Shown one piece after another: positions 35,040 through 43,221 of a stretch of 64,000 nucleotides of DNA (its first letter is position 1; the number at the start of each line of letters is the position of its first letter). Origin of the DNA: Planktotalea frisia (GTDB lineage Bacteria; Pseudomonadota; Alphaproteobacteria; Rhodobacterales; Rhodobacteraceae); the NCBI RefSeq assembly GCF_001890925.1, contig NZ_MLCB01000159.1, positions 1 through 64,000 on the forward strand, read 5' to 3'. The notes under the pieces are model-generated. The model was given only the letters and a program-made list of their open reading frames with translations. It made no database searches and was not told the origin of the DNA. The position numbers and the translations under genes were made by a program.

Positions 35040-35182
35040 GGCTTAGAACCACAAACCGTTTGCGAAAAAAGGTTCGTCATGTGCCAAATTATCGTAATAA
35101 AATCAAAGGCCGCGTTTTTGCAGTTCGTCAGCCTAACTTGTTGCTTTCGTGATTTTGTGCTCTGCCTGCCGGGCCTACCAGA
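35040..35182. other. Upstream region of the rep-mob operon
   Basis: AT-richer stretch between the replication-like gene and the small secreted protein gene. It must hold the promoter of the rep-mobC-mobA operon and is a candidate place for oriT, because the mob genes themselves leave no intergenic space. I found no clear palindrome that identifies a nick site. Confidence 0.35.
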
Positions 35183-35578
35183 TTACTCGCAAATATTCTC
35201 TTTGATAAAACAGTTCGAGCCGATGCAACCGTCCCAGCCTGCGTCTTTTGCTGCCTGAGATTTTTCGCCAAATGTAGAACCGATCAATTTGACCGATTTG
35301 ATCTTTTCAAACTTAAAGATGCGTTTAGCCTCAAAATCACGCCCTTTGGTGCAACCTCGAAATTGCCAGCCATGCATATAAAGACTGCCATTGTTGCCGA
35401 TTGCGACCTGGTGCACGTCGATAAGGCGCGGCTCGCAACCTTTTGAGGCATCTTTGTCGTAAACCATTTCGATGGTGCGATTGTTTGTTGCCGCCTCGCA
35501 AAGCTCAGCTTCGAACTGGCTTTGTGCTTGCGCGGCCAAGGGGATCGTCGCCAAAAACATCAACAGCTTACTCTTCAT
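35183..35578 (-). CDS. Small exported protein with WYL-like fold pattern
   Basis: Protein of 131 residues with a signal peptide ([20 protein letters not shown]). The mature part reads like a WYL domain: [13 protein letters not shown], then [21 protein letters not shown] and [20 protein letters not shown], i.e. the strand order and R-x-F-x-x-x-R-I pattern of WYL proteins. WYL domains are usually cytoplasmic ligand sensors, so an exported one is unusual. Four Cys could pair in the periplasm. Its start overlaps the last 11 bases of rlmE, indicating coupled translation. Confidence 0.72.
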   Translation of the reverse strand: MKSKLLMFLATIPLAAQAQSQFEAELCEAATNNRTIEMVYDKDASKGCEPRLIDVHQVAIGNNGSLYMHGWQFRGCTKGRDFEAKRIFKFEKIKSVKLIGSTFGEKSQAAKDAGWDGCIGSNCFIKENICE

Positions 35579-36302
35579 CACTGCCACGCCCTTTAAATCC
35601 TGTTGCAACAACAAACTTCTCAGAACTGTCAGAGCGCGAACTTGGCGGTTTCATATGCGCAACTTTGGTGAAGTTTTGCTTGAGAACTTTCTGCAATTCC
35701 CCTTCTGCACCACCGGCAAGGACTTTCGCAACAAAGGTGCCACCTTCGGCCAGAACATCAAATGCGAAATACGCGGCCGCTTCGCAAAGATGCATGATGC
35801 GCAAGTGATCTGTTTGCTTATGACCTGATGAAGACGCTGCCATGTCGGACATGACCACATCCGCCTGCCCACCAAGCCAGCCTTTGACCAAATCATCCGC
35901 GCCTTCGTCGAGAAAATCGAGGACATGGAATTCGGCGCCAGCCATTGTTTCAACCTCTTGGATATCAATTCCAAGGATCGTGCCTTGCGCTTTGCCGCGA
36001 CGATCGCCGAGTGCGTTGATCCGTGGCACGGCCACTTGGCACCAACCACCTGGCGCACAGCCAAGGTCCACGACACGCGCACCGGGCACCAGAAAGCGAT
36101 ATTTGTCGTCCACTTCCATGATCTTGAACGCTGCGCGGCCACGGTAGCCTTCTGCTTTGGCGCGTTTGACGTATGGATCGTTGAGCTGGCGCTGTAGCCA
36201 AAGCGTGGAGGACATGCGCCGTCCGCGCGCGCTTTTGACTTTGACGGTCAAATCGCGTTGGCCTCGGCCGGAATTGTTTTTGCCCGTTGGGGTCTTCGCC
36301 AT
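35568..36302 (-). CDS. rlmE: 23S rRNA 2'-O-ribose U2552 methyltransferase
   Basis: FtsJ/RrmJ-family methyltransferase of 244 residues. A basic N-terminal tail (residues 1-25) leads to [25 protein letters not shown], given here as two joined motifs with the catalytic Lys, and [11 protein letters not shown], the S-adenosylmethionine loop. VMSDMAAS carries the catalytic Asp, and [14 protein letters not shown] the second Lys. It modifies U2552 of the large-subunit rRNA. The ATG at 36302 was chosen because the conserved tail begins there. Ppx/GppA is the upstream neighbour on the same strand. Confidence 0.94.
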   Translation of the reverse strand: MAKTPTGKNNSGRGQRDLTVKVKSARGRRMSSTLWLQRQLNDPYVKRAKAEGYRGRAAFKIMEVDDKYRFLVPGARVVDLGCAPGGWCQVAVPRINALGDRRGKAQGTILGIDIQEVETMAGAEFHVLDFLDEGADDLVKGWLGGQADVVMSDMAASSSGHKQTDHLRIMHLCEAAAYFAFDVLAEGGTFVAKVLAGGAEGELQKVLKQNFTKVAHMKPPSSRSDSSEKFVVATGFKGRGSDEE

Positions 36303-36340
36303 GATCTCTACTCTTTCAAACGTCTGACTGACGCGGGATT

Positions 36341-36360
36341 CGATTTTTCTAGAAAAATCG
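36341..36360. terminator. Perfect 20-base palindrome (CGATTTTTCTAGAAAAATCG)
   Basis: A self-complementary 20-mer between the ppx/gppA stop (36368) and the rlmE start (36302). An identical copy lies at 40424-40443 beside another gene end. As RNA it can form only a tight hairpin with a T-rich arm, so it may end the ppx transcript; it could also be a dispersed intergenic repeat. Confidence 0.5.
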
Positions 36361-36367
36361 CGCCCCC

Positions 36368-37504
36368 TTAATACACGCCGTCTTCCAAAACACCATCCGC
36401 GCTCATTTGCGCATAGAGCAAACCTTCGCGCAGCCCCCTGTCTGCAACAGAGAGTTGATCGGTTGGCCAACACCGCAAAAGCGCTTGCAAGATTGCAGCC
36501 CCCGACATGATCAGCGCCTGACGGTCTTGTCCGATCCTTGGATCACGGCGCCGTCCTGTTGGGCCAAGCTTGAGATACATGCGGATCACCTTGTCGATTT
36601 CATCCGAACTCATGCGAAGCCCATCAACCTTATTGCGGTCATAGCGTTTTAGCCCAAGATGTGAGGCTGCGACAGTTGTCACTGTGCCGGACGTTCCAAC
36701 GATCTGAAAACCAGCCCTTGTTTGCTCGTCTTTGTAGGGCGCAAACTCAGACAAATGCTCTTCGAAATACCAACTCATAAGCGCGAAACGTGCAGCGTCA
36801 TCCTCGACATCATCAAAGTGATCCCGCAGGGTCGCGACACCTAAGGGGACGGAGATCCAATCAACGACCTTCGCTGCGGCATGCTTGTTGTTCGCGTTAT
36901 GAAATCCCGCATGCAACCGCATGATTGCTTTGGGTCTCTCTTGCGACGGAACAGCGCACAGATCGATCCAGACCAATTCGGTCGATCCCCCCCCGATATC
37001 GACAACAAGCAGTTGTTCGGTCTCTTTCGACACAAGCGGCGCGCATGAAATAACGGCTAAACGCGCTTCTTCTTCGGGTTTGATGATATCGAGCGTCAGC
37101 CCCGTTTCACGCGTGATCTGGCGCATAAAACCCGCACCATTGCCGGCACGACGACAGGCTTCTGTCGCAACAAGACGCATGTGTTTGACTTTGTGACGCT
37201 TCAGTTTCTGCTGACAAATACGCAAAGCTTGAATCGTGCGCGCCATGGACGCACGGCTTAGCTTGCCTGTGCTCTCAAGACCCGCGCCAAGTTGGACGGA
37301 TTTCGAAAAGCTATCTATCACATGAAACTGACTGCCCTTGGGTTGAGCAATCAGCATGCGACAACTGTTCGTACCCAAATCCAACGCAGCATAAAGCGCG
37401 TCAGAAACGGGCGGTTTGGGCGCAGGGCTCTCTACCGTCTTGGGGCCATCAAAAGGGCCATTCTTCGGGAGCGCGCCCGCACCTTTGGGACGCTTGGGCG
37501 CCAT
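36368..37504 (-). CDS. Ppx/GppA family exopolyphosphatase/guanosine pentaphosphatase
   Basis: ASKHA-fold phosphatase of 378 residues. [17 protein letters not shown] is the first phosphate loop, [15 protein letters not shown] the second and [19 protein letters not shown] the third. These enzymes hydrolyse polyphosphate or pppGpp. A Pro/Lys-rich N-terminal tail of about 40 residues is extra. The ATG at 37504 has a GGAGGG ribosome site; the frame upstream of it is open but has no sign of coding. It is followed by rlmE, a gene order common in Rhodobacterales. Confidence 0.92.
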   Translation of the reverse strand: MAPKRPKGAGALPKNGPFDGPKTVESPAPKPPVSDALYAALDLGTNSCRMLIAQPKGSQFHVIDSFSKSVQLGAGLESTGKLSRASMARTIQALRICQQKLKRHKVKHMRLVATEACRRAGNGAGFMRQITRETGLTLDIIKPEEEARLAVISCAPLVSKETEQLLVVDIGGGSTELVWIDLCAVPSQERPKAIMRLHAGFHNANNKHAAAKVVDWISVPLGVATLRDHFDDVEDDAARFALMSWYFEEHLSEFAPYKDEQTRAGFQIVGTSGTVTTVAASHLGLKRYDRNKVDGLRMSSDEIDKVIRMYLKLGPTGRRRDPRIGQDRQALIMSGAAILQALLRCWPTDQLSVADRGLREGLLYAQMSADGVLEDGVY

Positions 37505-37768
37505 TGTACGCCCTCCGATGTATCGTGTTACCTTGAGACTACGCCCGCTTTCCAATCCTCGCAAGGGGCTTGTGCCGCGCGCTGCCTTCATAAACTCCAT
37601 GAATATTTTGAGCACGCTCAGCTCTTGTGAGAGATGCTGCATCGCGGCTAGGTTCATGCTGGCGCTAAGCGTCGCTGTGGTGCGACGTTTTGTCGATAAC
37701 AAACCCCGAAGCGGCTCGATGGTGCAGTACGAGGGGACAACAATGCGAAGCTCCATAAGGAATCAGCG

Positions 37769-38065
37769 ATGCCAGATGTAACAGTGGTCTATTGGCGCGA
37801 TATCCCCGCTCAGGTGATTGTCGGAAAAGGGCGTCGTGGCTCGAAACGTCAGCTCGAAGAGCGCTTTGAGCAAGCGATTGATCGCGCAGCCATGAAGGTG
37901 AACGCCAAAGACGCGGATGCCTATTTGGCAGAGTGGCGCAAGGCTGCGCCCTACCCGATGGAGGGTGAACCCGACGCAATCGTTGAAGCCGAAGCGCTTC
38001 GCATTGAAGCGGAATATAACAACGAGCGTTTGAAAGCGCTGATTGCAAAGGATGGCTGGGCGTAA
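37769..38065 (+). CDS. Virulence-factor (PF13769) family small protein
   Basis: Protein of 98 residues beginning MPDVTVVYWRDIPAQVIV, which marks the family called 'virulence factor' in domain databases. No catalytic motif is visible; the rest is charged and helical (LEERFEQAIDRAAMKVNAKD). It heads a plus-strand cluster with a methylenetetrahydrofolate reductase-like and a methyltetrahydrofolate methyltransferase gene, so its real role is more likely in one-carbon metabolism than in virulence. An AAGGAA ribosome site precedes the ATG. The 264 bases upstream, divergent from ppx/gppA, must contain its promoter. Confidence 0.85.
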   Translation: MPDVTVVYWRDIPAQVIVGKGRRGSKRQLEERFEQAIDRAAMKVNAKDADAYLAEWRKAAPYPMEGEPDAIVEAEALRIEAEYNNERLKALIAKDGWA

Positions 38066-38104
38066 GCGCTCGGCATCGTTTTGATGGGTTTGGGAGACAC
38101 GATC

Positions 38105-39034
38105 ATGGCCTTGTTGAATTTCAAAAAGAAAGCCGCGCCAGCGGACGTAAGTAACAGCGCCGAGGTAGAGGCGTTTTTGCAAGGCTACTCTATCGAAGTG
38201 ATGCCGCGCACCGCTGAAAAGATCGAAGATTTCAGCGCACTTTTGCCTACTGGAACACGGGTATATGTCGCTCACATCGAGGGCACGCCCATCGAGGACA
38301 TGGTCGCCACAGCGGCACGCATCAAAGCTGAGGGCTATGATGTCATGCCCCACTTCCCAGCACGCATCATCAAAGATGAAGCGACTTTGGCCGATTGGAT
38401 TGCACGCTACCAAGGCGAAGCAGATGTGAACCAAGCTCTTTTGTTGGCAGGCGGCGTGACCACACCGCACGGCGCGTTCGATAGCTCCATGCAGTTGATG
38501 GAAACAGGTCTGTTCGACAAAGCTGGCTTCAAACGTTTGCACGTTGCGGGCCATCCTGAGGGCAATAAGGACATTGATCCAAACGGCTCTGACGCAAACG
38601 TCATGGAAGCGCTGCGCTGGAAGCAGGCTTTCAATGAGCGCACCGATGCAGAGATGGCGCTTGCCACTCAGTTCGCCTTTGAAGCGGGTCCAATCATTGA
38701 GTGGGCCGATGCGATCAAAGAGGCTGGCATCGATATCCCGATCCACATCGGTATTGCGGGTCCTGCGAAACTACAAACGCTCATCAAGTTCGCGATTGCT
38801 TGTGGCGTTGGCCCTTCCTTGAAGGTTCTGCAAAAGCGCGCAATGGATGTGACTAAACTGCTGCTGCCTTACGAGCCGACAGAGGTTCTCGCGCAACTCG
38901 CAGCGCACAAGGCCACAAACCCTGAGTTCAACATCGAAAAAGTCCATTTCTTCCCTCTTGGCGGTATAAAAACCAACGCCAACTGGGCTATCGAAAATGG
39001 CGGCGCTTCCGGCCGCCCAGCAAACGTTTCCTAA
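38105..39034 (+). CDS. Methylenetetrahydrofolate reductase-like protein
   Basis: MetF-superfamily TIM-barrel protein of 309 residues. MPRTAEKIEDFSALLPTGTR near the start carries the family acidic residue; the VMPHFPARIIKDE, LLLAGGVTTPHG and FKRLHVAGHPEGNKD segments match the flavin and folate-binding face. It should interconvert methylene- and methyl-tetrahydrofolate. The ATG at 38105 follows GGGAGA; an ATG at 38081 has no ribosome site. It is 12 bases from the methyltransferase, so the pair likely moves methyl groups from a demethylation reaction into the folate pool. Confidence 0.88.
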   Translation: MALLNFKKKAAPADVSNSAEVEAFLQGYSIEVMPRTAEKIEDFSALLPTGTRVYVAHIEGTPIEDMVATAARIKAEGYDVMPHFPARIIKDEATLADWIARYQGEADVNQALLLAGGVTTPHGAFDSSMQLMETGLFDKAGFKRLHVAGHPEGNKDIDPNGSDANVMEALRWKQAFNERTDAEMALATQFAFEAGPIIEWADAIKEAGIDIPIHIGIAGPAKLQTLIKFAIACGVGPSLKVLQKRAMDVTKLLLPYEPTEVLAQLAAHKATNPEFNIEKVHFFPLGGIKTNANWAIENGGASGRPANVS

Positions 39035-39046
39035 GGATCGACAGAC

Positions 39047-40126
39047 ATGACGCGCACAGTAATTGAGTCTAAAACGAAAACGGCCATCATGGGGTTCGAT
39101 CAGCCGTTCTGCGTGATCGGTGAGCGGATCAACCCCACTGGCCGCAAGATCCTGAACGAAGAGTTAGAGCGCGGCGATTTCTCCCGCGTTGAGGCGGATG
39201 CCATTGCGCAGGTCGCGGCGGGTGCAAATATTCTCGACATCAACTCTGGTGCGGTGTTCTCTGGTCTCATGGCAGAAGACCCGCGTTATGCGGACAACAA
39301 TTTTGTTGAGCCAACGTTGATGCGTCAGCTGATCGAAGTCGTGCAAAAAGTCACCGATTGTCCGCTCTGTATCGACAGCTCTGTCCCAGGCGCGTTGGAG
39401 CAAGGTTTGGCCGCTGCTGAAGGTCGTCCTTTGCTGAACTCCGTTACAGGCGAAGAAGAGCGTCTTGAGCTCGTCTTGCCATTGGTCAAGAAATACAACG
39501 TTCCAGTTGTTGCGATTTCCAACGATGACACTGGCATTTCCGAAGATCCCGATGTGCGTTTTGCGGTTGCTAAGAAGATCGTCGAACGTGCTGCTGATTT
39601 CGGTATTCCAGCGCATGATATCGTAGTTGACCCGCTTGTCATGCCGATTGGTGCGATGGGCACGGCGGGTTTGCAGGTCTTCACGCTTGTGCGTCGTTTG
39701 CGCGAAGAATTGGGTGTGAATACGACTTGCGGCGCGTCCAACATTTCCTTTGGCCTGCCCAATCGTCACGGCATCAACAACGCGTTTTTACCTATGGCTA
39801 TGGCGGCAGGCATGACCTCTGCGATTATGAACCCTGTTGCGTTGGCAACGGGCCCGACCAAGATCGCTGAAAAGCGTGCTGAAGTTGCCGCAGCTGGCAT
39901 CATTATACCTGAAGGCATGGATGATGAGGCGTTCTGTCAGATGTTTGGGATCGGCTCAACCAAACCGCGTTCCGGTAAGGAAATGGAGGCCATTCGCGCG
40001 GCCAACTTCCTAACAAACAACGACGAAGGTGGTGGTGAATGGATCAAAGCCAACAAAGTTGCGCCTAAAGCGGGCCAAGAAGGTCGTGGTCGTGCAGGTC
40101 GCACAGGTGGGCGCCGCCGCGCTTAA
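39047..40126 (+). CDS. Methyltetrahydrofolate:corrinoid methyltransferase
   Basis: Pterin-binding TIM-barrel methyltransferase of 359 residues. CVIGERINPTGRK, AQVAAGANILDINSGAV, CIDSSVPGALEQGL and LLNSVTGEEERLE are the classic methyltetrahydrofolate-binding motifs; CGASNISFGLPNRH is the conserved late motif. It passes methyl groups between tetrahydrofolate and a cobalamin protein. The last 30 residues are a basic Gly/Arg-rich tail (GRGRAGRTGGRRR) unlike the core family. No corrinoid-binding protein is encoded within the window's cluster, so the partner must be elsewhere. Confidence 0.9.
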   Translation: MTRTVIESKTKTAIMGFDQPFCVIGERINPTGRKILNEELERGDFSRVEADAIAQVAAGANILDINSGAVFSGLMAEDPRYADNNFVEPTLMRQLIEVVQKVTDCPLCIDSSVPGALEQGLAAAEGRPLLNSVTGEEERLELVLPLVKKYNVPVVAISNDDTGISEDPDVRFAVAKKIVERAADFGIPAHDIVVDPLVMPIGAMGTAGLQVFTLVRRLREELGVNTTCGASNISFGLPNRHGINNAFLPMAMAAGMTSAIMNPVALATGPTKIAEKRAEVAAAGIIIPEGMDDEAFCQMFGIGSTKPRSGKEMEAIRAANFLTNNDEGGGEWIKANKVAPKAGQEGRGRAGRTGGRRRA

Positions 40127-40161
40127 CACATATTTTACGATGATGAGAGAGGGTGTTGCCT

Positions 40162-40392
40162 ATGGACGGCAGCACCCTCTCTCATAAACCCAAAGACTGG
40201 CTAAAAGCTGTATTCGCTGCAAAGTCAGTTCAGAATGGTAGCGTAATCCGGCGCAAGACGCTTTGGGTCGATCAAGAGATTGGCCGCGCAAGGTTTGAAA
40301 ACGAAGTCAGGCGGTGCGGTTTTCGGCTTTTGGAAACGCGTAACCATCTGATCGTCATTTGTAATTCTGAACCAGTTCATTTGGTCATTTAA
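40162..40392 (+). CDS. Small conserved protein, paralogue of 53069-53299
   Basis: Protein of 76 residues. WLKAVFAAKSVQNGSVIRRK, then RARFENEVRRCGFRLLETRN and LIVICNSEP align along their length with the small protein at 53069-53299 (LFASKAAIDGGVVRRK, RERFLVEIERRGF, IIVVCNTDP). Members are sometimes labelled phosphoribosylanthranilate isomerase, but this protein is far too short for a TrpF barrel. Function is unknown. The ATG at 40162 fits a GAGAGAGG site nine bases upstream. It lies at the end of the folate cluster and is followed by palindromic terminator-like sequence. Confidence 0.75.
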   Translation: MDGSTLSHKPKDWLKAVFAAKSVQNGSVIRRKTLWVDQEIGRARFENEVRRCGFRLLETRNHLIVICNSEPVHLVI

Positions 40393-40397
40393 GGAAT

Positions 40398-40443
40398 CAA
40401 ATTTTCTAGAAAATTTGTGTGCACGATTTTTCTAGAAAAATCG
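40398..40443. terminator. Two tandem palindromes between convergent genes
   Basis: CAAATTTTCTAGAAAATTTG at 40398-40417 and CGATTTTTCTAGAAAAATCG at 40424-40443 are both perfect palindromes centred on CTAG. They fill the 54-base space between the small protein gene and the convergent aglK gene, so they may act as bidirectional terminators. The second is identical to the element at 36341-36360. Confidence 0.6.
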
Positions 40444-40446
40444 ATG

Positions 40447-41535
40447 TCACGCGTAATGTAGTGACATTCCATCTTTGAAAATCTGCACTTTTTCAGGTAC
40501 AGCACTCAATGCAACAGTCTTACCACGGACGTCTTTATGTGTCCCCGGTAACTTGCCAATCACAGCATTTTCAATGCCGTCACTTTCAAAATAGAGCAAT
40601 GTGACTTCTCCGAGAGCTTCGACAAAATCGACCTTACCCTGAAAAATGAAATCACCGCTCGCTTCGACCAAATCTTCCGGCCGCACACCGATATTTACCT
40701 GGGCACCCATATCACCCGCAACGCTTGGCGCGTTCGAGAGCGCAACACCACCGCCGTCCAAGGCGACTTTTGTCACAGCACCTGTTTCTACAATTTTTCC
40801 CGGCATCAGGTTCATCGCAGGCGAGCCGATAAACTGCGCGACAAACTCATTCTCGGGCCGCTCGTATAATTCCAGAGGCGTGCCGACTTGAGCAATCCCT
40901 TTGTTCGCCAAGACCACAATCCGTGTCGCAAGCGTCATCGCCTCAACCTGATCGTGCGTGACATAAATCATCGTGCTGTCTGGCATCTGCTCTTTCAAGC
41001 GCGCAATCTCGATCCGCGTGGCGACACGCAAGGCGGCGTCCAGGTTTGAGAGTGGTTCGTCAAACAAATAGACCTTGGGATCACGCACAATAGAGCGGCC
41101 AATCGCGACGCGCTGACGCTGACCACCTGAGAGCGCTTTAGGCAAGCGATCAAGGTAATCCGTCAGTTGCAACTTATCCGCTGCGGCCGTGATCGCTTCA
41201 TCAATTTCAGCGGGCGTTTTCTTGGCCAATTTCAGAGCAAACGCCATGTTGTCGCGCACCGTCATATGCGGATAAAGCGCGTAGCTTTGGAAGACCATCG
41301 CGACACCGCGCTGGCTGGGGGGGACGTTGTTGACCACCTGCCCTTCGATCTCCAGTGTGCCGCCGGTGATCTTCTCCAAGCCTGCGATCATGCGCAAAAG
41401 CGTGGACTTGCCACAGCCGGAAGGGCCAACAAAAACAATGAGTTCGCCTGTTTCAATCTCAAGGTTGATGTCTTTCAAAACATCTACCGTGCCGCCATAT
41501 GTCTTCGCCACGCCCGTAAGTTTAAGATCAGCCAT
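40447..41535 (-). CDS. aglK: Alpha-glucoside ABC transporter ATPase
   Basis: Sugar-importer ATPase of the MalK/UgpC type, 362 residues. Walker A is GPSGCGKST, the signature is LSGGQRQRVAIGRS, Walker B ends in VYLFDEP, and the switch His is in YVTHDQVEAMT. A C-terminal OB-fold regulatory domain (GVRPEDLVEASGD) follows. It powers uptake by the permeases AglF and AglG. It is last in the aglEFGAK operon, 12 bases after aglA, the same order as in Sinorhizobium meliloti. Confidence 0.93.
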   Translation of the reverse strand: MADLKLTGVAKTYGGTVDVLKDINLEIETGELIVFVGPSGCGKSTLLRMIAGLEKITGGTLEIEGQVVNNVPPSQRGVAMVFQSYALYPHMTVRDNMAFALKLAKKTPAEIDEAITAAADKLQLTDYLDRLPKALSGGQRQRVAIGRSIVRDPKVYLFDEPLSNLDAALRVATRIEIARLKEQMPDSTMIYVTHDQVEAMTLATRIVVLANKGIAQVGTPLELYERPENEFVAQFIGSPAMNLMPGKIVETGAVTKVALDGGGVALSNAPSVAGDMGAQVNIGVRPEDLVEASGDFIFQGKVDFVEALGEVTLLYFESDGIENAVIGKLPGTHKDVRGKTVALSAVPEKVQIFKDGMSLHYA

Positions 41536-41547
41536 GATCCGTTTCTC

Positions 41548-43200
41548 CTAGTTTGCGCGGCGCAGCACGGCCACGCCCCATGGTTTTAAAGTGACTGTCA
41601 TGCCGTCAAGCTGCGCGCCGCTAAGTGGTCCTGCGACATCTGCGTAGGTGCCATCAAGCGTGAAGGTCTTCACATCCTCTGACAGATTGACGGCGCATGT
41701 GAGTTGCAACGCATCCGAGCTGCGCTCGAATATCACAACGTCGTTTTGTGCGCGCACAACGCCTTGATCCCCTTTGATCAAAACATCATGTTCTGCGCGG
41801 AAAGCTAACGCGCGACGATAGAAATGCAGCATCGCATCCGGATCGCTTTCTTGCGCACCAACCGATTTCATTAGGTGTTCAGAAGACACCGGAAGCCAAG
41901 GTTTGGCCGATGAAAATCCGCCCGCTTCATTCGAGGGTTCCCAGAGCATGGGTGTACGGCATCCGTCACGCCCTTTAAATTCGGGCCAAAATTCGATGCC
42001 GTAAGGGTCTTGTAAGTCTTCGAAAGCCACGTCCGCTTCTGGAAGCGCTAATTCTTCGCCTTGGTACAAACACACTGAACCGCGCAGTAATAAGAGCAAC
42101 ATAAGGTACGCTTTTTGTGCATCAGCACTGAGGTCCCAGCGTGTAGTGTGGCGGATCACGTCATGGTTGGACAAAGCCCAACAGGCCCAGCCATCGCTTG
42201 CGACGCGATCAAAGCGTTCAAACACTTGTGCTACACGTGCGGCACTCAGAGGGGATTTCTCAAGAAATTCAAACGCATAGCACATATGCGCGCCTGTCTC
42301 GCCCTTGGTGTACTCTCCCAGTAATTCAAGTCCGAACTGAGCATCGCCCACCTCGCCCACGGCGGCGGCACCGGGGTATTCATCGAGCAAACCACGGAAA
42401 CGCGCTAAAAACGCGAGGTTCTCTGGCTGGTTCTTGGAATACACATGACGTTGGTGATTATAAGGGTTCACCGATGGTGCGATGGTCGCATTACGCTCTG
42501 TAACTGGCAGCGCGGGGTTATCGCGCAGCTCTTTATCCGCGAAGTAGAAGTTGATCGTATCAAGGCGGAAGCCATCTACGCCGCGCTCTAGCCAGAATCG
42601 CGTCGCATCGAGCAAAGCGTCCTGAACCGCTGGAGTATGGAAATTTAGATCAGGCTGTGATGTGAGGAAGTTGTGCAGATAATATTGCTCACGCCGCCCA
42701 TCCCATTGCCACGCAGAGCCACCAAAGATCGACAGCCAGTTGTTTGGCGGCGTGCCATCTGGCTTAGGGTCGCTCCAAACATACCAATCCGACTTTGCGT
42801 TGTCGCGCGAGATACGGCTTTGTGCGAACCAAGGGTGCTGATCAGAGGTATGCGACAGCACAAGATCGATCATAACTTTTAGACCCAACTCATGGGCGCG
42901 CGAGATCAGGGCGTCAAAATCCGCCAATGTGCCAAACATCGGGTCCACATCGCAGTAATCGCTGACGTCATAGCCGAAATCTTTCATCGGGGATGTAAAG
43001 AACGGCGAAATCCAAATTGCATCAACCCCGAGCGAAGCCACGTGATACAAGCGGCGTGTGATACCCGCGAGATCGCCAGTGCCATTGCCTGTGCTGTCTT
43101 GATAGCTGCGCGGGTAAATCTGATAGATCACCGCACCGCGCCACCAATCTGGGTTGCTCGCCTTGTCAGCATGGCTGAGTGTTTGTGTAAGAGCGTTCAT
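41548..43200 (-). CDS. aglA: GH13 alpha-glucosidase
   Basis: Cytoplasmic glycoside hydrolase family 13 enzyme of 550 residues hydrolysing imported alpha-glucosides. WWRGAVIYQIYPRSYQD opens the barrel; GVDGFRLDTINF holds nucleophile Asp214, AAVGEVGDAQ the acid/base Glu283 and ALSNHDVIRH the stabilising Asp. The short C-terminal beta domain ends in LKPWGVAVLRR. The QPDLNF and FRLDTIN motifs fit oligo-1,6-glucosidase or alpha-glucosidase rather than amylase. It lies between aglG and aglK in the uptake operon. Confidence 0.93.
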   Translation of the reverse strand: MNALTQTLSHADKASNPDWWRGAVIYQIYPRSYQDSTGNGTGDLAGITRRLYHVASLGVDAIWISPFFTSPMKDFGYDVSDYCDVDPMFGTLADFDALISRAHELGLKVMIDLVLSHTSDQHPWFAQSRISRDNAKSDWYVWSDPKPDGTPPNNWLSIFGGSAWQWDGRREQYYLHNFLTSQPDLNFHTPAVQDALLDATRFWLERGVDGFRLDTINFYFADKELRDNPALPVTERNATIAPSVNPYNHQRHVYSKNQPENLAFLARFRGLLDEYPGAAAVGEVGDAQFGLELLGEYTKGETGAHMCYAFEFLEKSPLSAARVAQVFERFDRVASDGWACWALSNHDVIRHTTRWDLSADAQKAYLMLLLLLRGSVCLYQGEELALPEADVAFEDLQDPYGIEFWPEFKGRDGCRTPMLWEPSNEAGGFSSAKPWLPVSSEHLMKSVGAQESDPDAMLHFYRRALAFRAEHDVLIKGDQGVVRAQNDVVIFERSSDALQLTCAVNLSEDVKTFTLDGTYADVAGPLSGAQLDGMTVTLKPWGVAVLRRAN

Positions 43201-43221
43201 AATCTTAACAGTCCATAGAGT

